From Anaerolineae bacterium (GTDB lineage Bacteria > Chloroflexota > Anaerolineae > JAADDB01): a DNA stretch of 11,748 nucleotides. The DNA is taken from positions 1-11,748 of the forward strand of contig WGAA01000359.1 of NCBI GenBank assembly GCA_015489285.1. Direction: 5' to 3'. Both the position numbers and the translations under genes were made by a program. Positions 1 to 5,349 of the stretch are shown one piece after another. The notes below the pieces were generated by a model. That model had not been told where the DNA came from. It made no database searches and worked only from the letters and a program-made list of their open reading frames with translations. Every line of letters begins with the position of its first letter. The first letter of the stretch is position 1.

Positions 1-15
1 GACAAGCTCGGCTCT

Positions 16-40
16 GTGGCGAGAACCTTGCTGCCACGCC
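16..40. repeat. Dyad repeat element, copy 1
   Basis: GTGGC (16-20) can pair with GCCAC (33-37), and the outer GGCG (18-21) could alternatively pair with CGCC (37-40). On the minus strand, 40-26 reads GGCGTGGCAGCAAGG, a copy of the 15-bp word GRCGTRRRRAYAAGG found repeatedly at 81-157 and 4832-4990. It lies beyond the 3' end of the minus-strand operon. Confidence 0.5.
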
Positions 41-45
41 AACCA

Positions 46-77
46 ATTACTCGTTACTCCGTTACTCGTTACTCACG
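46..77. repeat. Heptad array GTTACTC
   Basis: Four consecutive units: ATTACTC, GTTACTCC (one extra base), GTTACTC and GTTACTC, then ACG. On the other strand the unit reads AACGAGT, so each heptad carries an ACG core, as in the arrays at 117, 163, 4937, 5021 and 5093. Confidence 0.75.
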
Positions 78-80
78 ATG

Positions 81-109
81 TAGCGTTGGGCCAACCCTGT
101 CCCTACGCC
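81..109. repeat. Dyad repeat element, copy 2
   Basis: On the minus strand it starts GGCGTAGGGACAGGG (109-95), a copy of the 15-bp word, and ends in TTGGCCCAACGCTA. The GCGT and ACGC ends, an inner GGG and CCC, and CA and TG can pair. This gives a hairpin-like dyad with the same layout as 4976-5006. Confidence 0.5.
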
Positions 110-116
110 ATCCTTA

Positions 117-148
117 TTAATCGTTAATCGTCAATCGTTAATCGTTGT
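117..148. repeat. Heptad array TTAATCG; perfect inverted copy at 4937-4968
   Basis: Units are TTAATCG, TTAATCG, TCAATCG and TTAATCG followed by TTGT, with a strict 7-base period. The whole 32 bases match the reverse complement of 4937-4968 without mismatch. The same variant third unit (TCAATCG) occurs in both, so the copies share an origin and are not just independent simple repeats. Confidence 0.85.
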
Positions 149-162
149 CTTCACGCCATCCG

Positions 163-190
163 GTTACTCGTTACTCCGTCACTCGTTACG
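163..190. repeat. Heptad array GTTACTC, second copy
   Basis: Units are GTTACTC, GTTACTCC, GTCACTC and GTTACG. The array ends one base before the stop codon of the EpsI-type gene (192-194). Bases 157-174 match the reverse complement of 4874-4891 over 18 bases. I see no conventional hairpin-plus-T-run terminator between this array and position 1. Confidence 0.7.
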
Positions 191-191
191 T

Positions 192-866
192 TCAGCGCCC
201 GGCGCCGCTCCCCACGACCCGGTTGAAGATGCGCGCGATGAAGTCCCGCTCCAAGGCCAGCGTCGCCTCCTTGTCCCCCTGTAAGGGCGCCGTGACTTTG
301 AACATAACGACCCCGCGAGATAAATCCCGGCTCTTATCCGGCCAGACGTAAAAGTAGAGGACCAGGTGCGTCCACTCGTTCTTCCGGGCCTCGACCTCCA
401 GGGCACGGATGCTCCCCCCCTGCAACGGCACATCCGCGGAGGCCACCTCCGTCGTCCACCCGTCGGAGATGTAACAGATTTCCGTGGGGTGGAAGCTCCG
501 CACCTGGCGACTGCCGATGAGACTCAACCAGACGAACCGCCCGTCCGGACGGGTGTACTTGCGCCGCACGTACTGCTCCGGTTCCAGCAAAATGAACACT
601 TCCACGTTCGTCTCGGGCACATCCACCCCACGCCATTCCCCCAACGTCACGGGAAGGGCCGAAAGGTCGTGGTCCAGGGAAAAATCGTAGGGGGAGGTCA
701 CCACCCGCTCGTATGGGGTCCTGCGCCACGTGTCGATATCCACCACCCACGTGGACCCATCCTCCCGTGGGCCGAAGAAGAGGTCGGGTCGCGTGAGGAC
801 GAGGGCCAATCCCCCCAAAAGCAATATTCCCAGTGCTAAAACACGTCGGTACGAAGTTCCCGACAT
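192..866 (-). CDS. EpsI-type exosortase-associated protein (DUF3485-like)
   Basis: A 224-residue protein with a short basic N-terminus, one membrane anchor (about residues 9-25) and an extracytoplasmic domain. The family signature is HPTEIC followed by SDGW (residues 126-137), matching the H-x-P/T-E-x-C...GW motif of EpsI proteins, which accompany or are fused to exosortases. A later aromatic stretch LYFYVWP (170-176) also fits. EpsI homologues are linked to exosortase-dependent surface protein or polysaccharide export, but their biochemical role is unclear. The ATG at 866 was chosen because it begins MSGTSYRR just before the anchor and is preceded by a G-rich stretch. It lies 31 nt inside the 3' end of the exosortase gene, so the two are probably co-translated. 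The longer open frame upstream runs inside the exosortase gene and is rejected. It is the last gene of the operon, and its stop abuts a repeat array. Confidence 0.86.
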   Translation of the reverse strand: MSGTSYRRVLALGILLLGGLALVLTRPDLFFGPREDGSTWVVDIDTWRRTPYERVVTSPYDFSLDHDLSALPVTLGEWRGVDVPETNVEVFILLEPEQYVRRKYTRPDGRFVWLSLIGSRQVRSFHPTEICYISDGWTTEVASADVPLQGGSIRALEVEARKNEWTHLVLYFYVWPDKSRDLSRGVVMFKVTAPLQGDKEATLALERDFIARIFNRVVGSGAGR

Positions 867-1639
867 CGAACCCCCCAGGAGATGAGAATGAGCGCGACGA
901 ACGCCGCCCCCAGGAACACATACCCCGCATACGTGTGGTAGAAGTGGAAGCCCGCCTCCACCCCCCACCGATGCGCCACAATGATGAGGCTGATGACCCG
1001 GGCCACATTGCCCACGAAGGCGATGGGAAATGCACTGAGCAGGAGGATGACCCGCCCCCACCAGGGACCGCGCACGAGAAAGGCAAAGAGAACACTCAAC
1101 GTCACCAAGGCCATTATGGAACGCAGCCCACTACACTGGGCCCCCACCACCAGATCCGTCCCGGGCAGGGAAACCATGTTCCCGTGGACCTCCACCGGCA
1201 CCCCCAGGAGCCGCACGACCCGACCGGCCCACCATCCTGCCCAATGGCTCAGCGGCACACTGGCCGCCTCCACGAAGGGCAGAGGTACGGCCAGGAGCGC
1301 GAAGAGGAAGGGGAAACCCACCCGGCGCATCACCCTGCTGCCCCCCCACGTCCACACGAGGGCCGCGGCCATCCCGATCCACGCCATCGCGGCCACATAC
1401 TCCACGTGGGAGCGCAAGGCCGCGAGGTACAGGACCACGGTAACGGCCAAAGCCACCAACCCCGCGGAGGACTCTCGCCACTCCTCCCGGGGAGGGCGCA
1501 AACGCCAGAAGAGGTAGAGGGCCAGGGGGAAGACCAATATGCCGTGGGAGTAAAAATCGTTCCCCTGCCACTGCTGCCACAGCCACCGCAAGACCGGCCA
1601 TCCCAGGACCAGCCACACGAGGACACTAACCGATTGCAT
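836..1639 (-). CDS. Exosortase (exosortase/archaeosortase family membrane transpeptidase)
   Basis: A 267-residue polytopic membrane protein of normal exosortase length. The N-terminal NDFYSHGILVFP segment (28-38) is typical of the family. The three proposed catalytic residues are all visible: Cys169 in AQCSGLRS, Arg214 in FPIAFVGNVAR, and His235 in YHTYAGYVFL. Exosortases are thought to cleave C-terminal PEP-CTERM-like sorting tails at the membrane and pass the protein to the envelope. No protein in this window carries such a tail, so the substrate must be elsewhere. The start is ATG at 1639, whose A is shared with the TGA stop of the RNase J gene (TGATG), which indicates translational coupling. 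The open frame extends upstream to 2404, but that part lies inside the RNase J gene and is not real. The exosortase subfamily cannot be assigned by eye. Confidence 0.93.
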   Translation of the reverse strand: MQSVSVLVWLVLGWPVLRWLWQQWQGNDFYSHGILVFPLALYLFWRLRPPREEWRESSAGLVALAVTVVLYLAALRSHVEYVAAMAWIGMAAALVWTWGGSRVMRRVGFPFLFALLAVPLPFVEAASVPLSHWAGWWAGRVVRLLGVPVEVHGNMVSLPGTDLVVGAQCSGLRSIMALVTLSVLFAFLVRGPWWGRVILLLSAFPIAFVGNVARVISLIIVAHRWGVEAGFHFYHTYAGYVFLGAAFVALILISWGVRCRELRTDVF

Positions 1640-3285
1640 CACACCTCCAGCACCACGGGCAAAATCATCGGGCGGCGCCGGGTATGCTTGTAGCACAACT
1701 TGCTCAGCGCCTCCTTGATCTTCACCGTCAACGTGGGCGCGGCAATGCCCGGACGTACCAGCTCCCGGATGGCCCGTTGGGCCTCCTCGATGAGGGGGGG
1801 CGCGTCCTCCGGGTCGATAAAGCCCCGGGTCAAAATCTCCGGGCCCGTCGTCAACGTCCCCGTCTGCACGTCCAGGGGCACAATGGCCACCAGGAAGCCA
1901 TCCTGGGACAGGTGGAAGCGGTCGCGCAGCACGACCTCCCCGATATCCCCGATGCCGGCCCCATCCACCAGCACGTACCCCTCCGTCACCTGACGGCCGG
2001 GGCGAATCCCCTTCCCGTCGAAAAGCACCTCCTGTCCGCTCTCCACCACCAGGATATGGTCCGGTGGAATGCCCGTCTCCTCGGCCAGGCGGGCGTGCAA
2101 CACCAGATGGCGGTATTCCCCGTGAATGGGGATGAAATTCCGCGGCCGCGTGAGGGTCAGCATCGTCCGGTAATCCTCGCGGCTCCCGTGCCCGGAGACG
2201 TGGACGTCGAACAGGTCGTGATAATACACCTCCGCGCCCAGGCGGAACAAATTGTCGATGGTGCGGTTGACCAGCTCCTCGTTCCCCGGGATGGGTTCCG
2301 CGGAGACGATGACCGTATCCCCCTTGCGGATCTGGATGTGTCGGTGATCCCCCAGGGCCATGCGAACCAGGGCCGAGGTGGGTTCCCCCTGGGATCCCGT
2401 GCACACGATGAGGACCTTGCTGGGGTCCAGGGTGTTCATCTGCTCGGGGGTGAGGAGCTCATCCCGGGAGATTTCCAGGTACCCCAGATCGATGGCCATC
2501 CGCACGATGTTGACCATGCTCCGGCCGACGACGCCCACCCGGCGGTCGAACCGGCGGGCGATGCGGATGAGCTGCTGGATGCGGGAGACGTTCGAGGCGA
2601 AGGTGGAGACGATGATCCGGCCCTTGGCCTTGGCGAAAATCTGCTCGAAATTCCGCTCGATTTCCCGCTCCGACGGGGTGTAACCGGGAACTTCCGCGTT
2701 GGTGGAGTCGGAGAGGAGAAGGGCGACCCCTTCTTGACCGTAGGCTTTCAACTTATCCACCTCGGTCAGGCGTCCGTCCACGGGGTAGTCGTCGAACTTG
2801 TAATCGCTCGTGTGCAGGATGAGCCCTTTGGGCGTGCGCAGGACCACCCCCACCGCGTCGGGGATGCTGTGACACACGTGGAAGAACTCGACGACGAAGT
2901 CCCCCAGCTCCAGCACGCTGTTCTCGTCGATAACGCGCACATCCTCATCGCGCAACTTGTGTTCCTTCAACTTGAGGTTGACCAACCCCGTGGTCAAGCG
3001 GGTGCCGAAAATGGGGACATCCACGTCCAGCTGCTTCAACACGTAGGGCAATGCCCCGATGTGGTCCTCATGTCCGTGGGTGAGGATGATCCCTTTCAAG
3101 TGGTCCTGCCGTTCGATGACGTAACTCACGTCGGGGATGATGATGTCCACGCCGAGCATGTCGTTGGTGGGGAACATCAACCCCACATCGACGATGACCA
3201 TCGAGTCCCCGTACTCGTAAACCATCATGTTGCGGCCGATCTCCCCCAGGCCGCCCAGGGGAATGATATGCAATACGTCGTCCAA
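1639..3285 (-). CDS. rnj: Ribonuclease J
   Basis: A 548-residue, full-length member of the metallo-beta-lactamase/beta-CASP RNase J family, which combines 5'-to-3' exonuclease and endonuclease activity in mRNA decay and rRNA maturation. The metal-binding motif HGHEDHIG is at 70-77, with His139 in HSIPD and Asp161 in TSDYKFD. Beta-CASP motifs include CTGSQGEP (295-302), HVSGHGSRED (362-371) and FIPIHGEYRHL (384-394). The C-terminal domain follows to residue 548, including the basic KHTRRRP near the end. The start is TTG at 3285, preceded at about 6 nt by a near-perfect Shine-Dalgarno AGGAGG. There is no better ATG or GTG at the N-terminus, and MDDVLHIIPLGGLGEIGRN aligns with family N-termini. 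It lies 9 bp after the membrane-protein gene and overlaps the exosortase start by one base, so it is in the middle of the operon. Confidence 0.98.
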   Translation of the reverse strand: MDDVLHIIPLGGLGEIGRNMMVYEYGDSMVIVDVGLMFPTNDMLGVDIIIPDVSYVIERQDHLKGIILTHGHEDHIGALPYVLKQLDVDVPIFGTRLTTGLVNLKLKEHKLRDEDVRVIDENSVLELGDFVVEFFHVCHSIPDAVGVVLRTPKGLILHTSDYKFDDYPVDGRLTEVDKLKAYGQEGVALLLSDSTNAEVPGYTPSEREIERNFEQIFAKAKGRIIVSTFASNVSRIQQLIRIARRFDRRVGVVGRSMVNIVRMAIDLGYLEISRDELLTPEQMNTLDPSKVLIVCTGSQGEPTSALVRMALGDHRHIQIRKGDTVIVSAEPIPGNEELVNRTIDNLFRLGAEVYYHDLFDVHVSGHGSREDYRTMLTLTRPRNFIPIHGEYRHLVLHARLAEETGIPPDHILVVESGQEVLFDGKGIRPGRQVTEGYVLVDGAGIGDIGEVVLRDRFHLSQDGFLVAIVPLDVQTGTLTTGPEILTRGFIDPEDAPPLIEEAQRAIRELVRPGIAAPTLTVKIKEALSKLCYKHTRRRPMILPVVLEV

Positions 3286-3294
3286 CGTTCCCTC

Positions 3295-4185
3295 CTATAA
3301 CTCCGGCGCGATGCCGCGCGCGATGTAGTCCGTCTTGCCCTGGCCCAACCATCCCATGAGGAAGTGATATAGGGCAAAGAGCTCCAGGGCGAACGGCAAA
3401 TATCCCAGGTACCCCAGCAGGGGCATTTCGAACAGGTGACAGCAGTCCACGAAGGGGACGGTGTAGACCCATTTGGGGTAGCTGTACACGTTCCACATTT
3501 CCCAGAAGAAAGCGGTGACCAGGACGCCGCTCCACAGGGCCGCGATGGGCCGCCAATCCCCCCGCTCCGTCCAGTGCAACAGGTGCGTGTTCCCCAGCCA
3601 GACGTTGAGGGGTTCCAGGATAAGGTAGACGCATCCCCAGATGAGGAAGAAGAAGTAATGAGGCCACAGGAGCATGAGGGCCAGCATCCCCCACCCGGCC
3701 AGGAAAAACCCCAGGGTCACGGGCAAACTCGCGGGCACGCGGGGGCCCCGACGCCAGCGGGGGAAGCCCCCGGTCAGGCCGGAAAGCCATTCCGCGGTGC
3801 CGAACACCGCGGGCATGACGGTGGAGAAGCTCAAGGTGGCCCAGAACCCGTAGGCGGCATTGGAGAAGTACTCCGCGCCCAGGTAGTGCCAGTTCTGAAG
3901 GCGGGCATTGAACCACTCGAACAGCCACCACCCGGGAGCGGAGAGGATGAACAGGCCCACGTATTTCCGCGGGCTCCGGGCGTACAGGGATGTGCCGTGG
4001 GCGCGAAAGGCCAGCGCGTCCACGGTCAACGCATACCCTACCCACAGGGGGAAGAAGGCCCAATAGGTGCGCAGTCCGGGCAGGAACCAGTTGACGGGCC
4101 AGAACACGGCGATGAGTCCCAGACCCAGCCAGCCCCGTCGTGGCCACGGATACCTTGTCTTAGAACGCGTAAGCCCTCCTTTCAT
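3295..4185 (-). CDS. Polytopic membrane protein of unknown function, Trp-rich
   Basis: I do not recognise a named family. The product has 296 residues, with a basic N-terminus (SKTRYPWPRR) and about eight hydrophobic segments, roughly 19-36, 42-60, 75-90, 108-130, 155-174, 176-195, 214-229 and 255-278. It is very rich in Trp, Tyr and Phe. Two similar motifs stand out, FEWFN...NWHYLG (89-103) and FWEMWN...KWVY (227-241). Each is followed by a Pro-containing helix, which suggests an internal duplication of the two halves. A conserved-looking FEMPLLGYLGYLPF follows at 252-265. The start is ATG at 4185, in a four-base ATGA overlap with the glycosylase stop and preceded by GAGGA. The open frame continues upstream to 4512 but overlaps the glycosylase gene. 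An enzyme acting on lipids or isoprenoids is possible, but nothing in the sequence proves it. Confidence 0.85.
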   Translation of the reverse strand: MKGGLTRSKTRYPWPRRGWLGLGLIAVFWPVNWFLPGLRTYWAFFPLWVGYALTVDALAFRAHGTSLYARSPRKYVGLFILSAPGWWLFEWFNARLQNWHYLGAEYFSNAAYGFWATLSFSTVMPAVFGTAEWLSGLTGGFPRWRRGPRVPASLPVTLGFFLAGWGMLALMLLWPHYFFFLIWGCVYLILEPLNVWLGNTHLLHWTERGDWRPIAALWSGVLVTAFFWEMWNVYSYPKWVYTVPFVDCCHLFEMPLLGYLGYLPFALELFALYHFLMGWLGQGKTDYIARGIAPEL

Positions 4186-4781
4186 TCCTCTTCCGTCGTG
4201 ACCCCTTCCTGCGTGGTCAGTGAACGGATAAGTTCGCCCAGCTTGCGGAAGTCTTCCTCCAGCGCGGGTTGCCACTTCGGTTGGTACAACCCTGCGGCCG
4301 GATGAAACATGGGGAAGAAAAGGCGCTCCCCCAGCCAACGGGGTTGACCGTGCACTCGAGATATGGACGCGCCGGGGAAGAAGTGATGCAACGCGAAGCG
4401 TCCCAGAGTGACGATGACTCGGGGATTCACGATCTCGATCTGGCGGTCCAGGAACGGGGAACAGGCCCGGATTTCGTCGGGCAAGGGATCGCGGTTGTTC
4501 GGCGGGCGACATTTCACGATATTGGTGATGAACACATCCTCGCGACGCAGACCGCTCTTCTGCAACAGGGAATTCAAATACCGTCCTGCGGCCCCGACGA
4601 ACGGTCGGCCCTGCTTGTCCTCGTAGTAGCCCGGCGCCTCCCCGATGAACATGACCAGCGCATCGGGACGGCCCTCACCGGGCACCGCGTGCGTGCGCCC
4701 CGTGTGAAGCCGACAACGGGTACACCTGCGGATCTCTTCCTCTATTTGGCGTAAAAGCGCTTCCCGCTGCGAAACCTCCAT
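4182..4781 (-). CDS. Family-4 uracil-DNA glycosylase ([4Fe-4S] type)
   Basis: A 199-residue base-excision repair enzyme that removes uracil from DNA; this family is common in thermophiles and many other bacteria. Four cysteines fit the iron-sulfur cluster ligands: Cys20 and Cys23 (CTRC), Cys91 (VKCRPPNNRDP) and Cys107. The uracil-pocket motif is GEAPG (47-51), followed by DKQGRPFVGAAG (55-66), and the late active-site motif is FPMFHPAAG (156-164). I prefer the ATG at 4781 because it places about 19 residues before the first Cys, as in characterised homologues. An in-frame ATG at 4808 would add nine mostly hydrophobic residues and would start within a few bases of the predicted transcription start, so it would be almost leaderless. 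Neither start has a strong Shine-Dalgarno. It is the first gene of the five-gene operon and overlaps the next by ATGA. Confidence 0.95.
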   Translation of the reverse strand: MEVSQREALLRQIEEEIRRCTRCRLHTGRTHAVPGEGRPDALVMFIGEAPGYYEDKQGRPFVGAAGRYLNSLLQKSGLRREDVFITNIVKCRPPNNRDPLPDEIRACSPFLDRQIEIVNPRVIVTLGRFALHHFFPGASISRVHGQPRWLGERLFFPMFHPAAGLYQPKWQPALEEDFRKLGELIRSLTTQEGVTTEEE

Positions 4782-4816
4782 AAAGCACACCGGTCCAAGA
4801 AAAATCATCGGCTTCC

Positions 4817-4844
4817 ATTATACCCCATCATGGCGTGGGCACAA
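4817..4844 (-). promoter_or_regulatory. Promoter of the glycosylase-RNase J-exosortase operon
   Basis: On the minus strand there is a consensus -10 TATAAT (4822-4817). TTGTGC (4844-4839) lies 16 bp upstream and could be a weak -35. Transcription would begin near 4810. The -35 lies inside one copy of the 15-bp repeat word (4832-4846). The -10 is strong; the -35 is tentative. Confidence 0.65.
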
Positions 4845-4862
4845 GGTTGGTCCTGCATCGCC
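4832..4862. repeat. Dyad repeat element, copy 3
   Basis: It begins GGCGTGGGCACAAGG and ends ATCGCC, centred on CAAGGTTG. The outer GGCG/CGCC and the inner CAA/TTG can pair. Bases 4831-4848 match the reverse complement of 24-41 at 15 of 18 positions. It overlaps the -35 region of the operon promoter. Confidence 0.5.
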
Positions 4863-4873
4863 GGGCGCTAAAC

Positions 4874-4922
4874 GTAACGAGTAACCGGATGACGTAAGGA
4901 TAAGGTCGGCGTGGGGATAAGG
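4874..4922. repeat. Short heptad pair plus two 15-bp repeat words
   Basis: GTAACGAGTAAC (4874-4885) is a short version of the GTTACTC array in inverted orientation. It is followed by GACGTAAGGATAAGG (4891-4905) and GGCGTGGGGATAAGG (4908-4922), two direct copies of the 15-bp word that lack the second half of the dyad. Confidence 0.6.
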
Positions 4923-4936
4923 AGTTTGGGAGGAAA

Positions 4937-4968
4937 ACAACGATTAACGATTGACGATTAACGATTAA
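4937..4968. repeat. Heptad array AACGATT; inverted copy of 117-148
   Basis: Units of AACGATT, with GACGATT as the variant unit, at a strict 7-base period. The 32 bases are the exact reverse complement of 117-148. The two copies lie about 4.8 kb apart, one on each side of the minus-strand operon. Confidence 0.85.
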
Positions 4969-4975
4969 AAGGGCC

Positions 4976-5006
4976 GGCGTGAAGACAAGGTTGTCCCTAT
5001 AACGCC
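4976..5006. repeat. Dyad repeat element, copy 4 (most symmetric)
   Basis: The left arm is GGCGTGAAGACAAGG and the right arm is TTGTCCCTATAACGCC. GACAA pairs with TTGTC around a GG centre, and GGCGT pairs with ACGCC at the ends. Bases 4976-4988 match the reverse complement of 145-157 exactly over 13 bases. Confidence 0.6.
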
Positions 5007-5020
5007 AACGTGGCCTCGAG

Positions 5021-5048
5021 TTACGCATTACGCATCACGGATTACGTC
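5021..5048. repeat. Heptad array TTACGCA
   Basis: Four units with exact 7-base spacing: TTACGCA, TTACGCA, TCACGGA, TTACGTC. Only the ACG core and a pyrimidine before A are shared by all units. Confidence 0.7.
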
Positions 5049-5092
5049 ATCACTCCCAGCTGCGCCTCCAGCGCCGACGTCCTCACCGGCGC

Positions 5093-5134
5093 CTGACGTC
5101 TGACGAATGACGCCCGACGCCTGACGCCCCACGC
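5093..5134. repeat. Heptad array CTGACGC
   Basis: Six units with exact 7-base spacing: CTGACGT, CTGACGA, ATGACGC, CCGACGC, CTGACGC, CCCACGC. The ACG core is invariant while the flanking bases differ from those of the other arrays. Confidence 0.75.
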
Positions 5135-5151
5135 CCCTACCTGAACGATCT

Positions 5152-5206
5152 TTCATCTTCCCCCCGCAGCCGCGTTCATCCAACATTCATCTTCATCCGC
5201 TAGAAT
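5152..5206 (+). promoter_or_regulatory. Phased TTCATC repeats with a TAGAAT box: candidate regulator site and upstream promoter
   Basis: TTCATC occurs at 5152-5157, 5175-5180, 5186-5191 and 5192-5197. The copies at 5175 and 5186 are 11 bp apart, the spacing used by OmpR/PhoB-type regulators at direct repeats. A possible -10 TAGAAT (5201-5206) begins nine bases after the 5186-5191 copy. No clear -35 is present, as expected for an activator-dependent promoter. The link to the downstream regulator is inferred. Confidence 0.35.
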
Positions 5207-5217
5207 GGAGGGGAACA

Positions 5218-5252
5218 CCGAGGAACCTCGGGGGAAGGCCGGGGGACCCCGG
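5218..5252 (+). other. Two GC-rich palindromes in the leader region
   Basis: CCGAGG-AA-CCTCGG (5218-5231) and CCGGGG-GA-CCCCGG (5239-5252) are two perfect 6-bp inverted repeats separated by 7 bp. They lie between the TAGAAT box and the extended -10. They could form hairpins in RNA started upstream or act as dimer-binding sites. Neither is followed by a T run, so a simple intrinsic terminator is unlikely. Confidence 0.45.
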
Positions 5253-5292
5253 TCAAGCCCCGGGCCGGTCCTGTGCGTAATACAGGGGAGAA

Positions 5293-5301
5293 TGGTACAA
5301 T
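5293..5301 (+). promoter_or_regulatory. Extended -10 promoter of the response-regulator operon
   Basis: TG-G-TACAAT (TG at 5293-5294, hexamer 5296-5301) is an extended -10. It predicts a transcription start near 5308 and a leader of about 40 nt before the ATG at 5350. No convincing -35 is seen at the usual distance. Confidence 0.5.
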
Positions 5302-5349
5302 ATGCACGCTATTTGGGAACCCTCATCCAGAACCAACGAGGCGGCCAAG

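Noticed and set aside
1642..2404. N-terminal extension of the exosortase frame
   Set aside because: It lies inside the RNase J gene, is Gly/Pro/Arg-rich, and the ATG at 1639 gives a normal exosortase N-terminus.
1684..3300. 538-codon plus-strand open frame
   Set aside because: Antisense to RNase J, which has all family motifs. The product is His/Asp/Gln-rich without domains.
4175..4185. AAGGAGGG right after the ATG of the membrane-protein gene, as a ribosome site for a later start
   Set aside because: No ATG, GTG or TTG follows at 4-12 nt. The ATGA overlap with the glycosylase stop is the better explanation.
4828..5028. 66-codon minus-strand open frame in the intergenic region
   Set aside because: It is built from the heptad and 15-bp repeats and has no homology-like motif or credible ribosome site.
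5093..5134. Tandem repeats as a CRISPR array
   Set aside because: Units are seven bases, contiguous and degenerate, with no spacers and no cas genes.
5302..5349. ATG at 5302 as start of the response regulator
   Set aside because: It overlaps the predicted -10 box. ATG 5350 has a ribosome site and gives the standard receiver-domain N-terminus.
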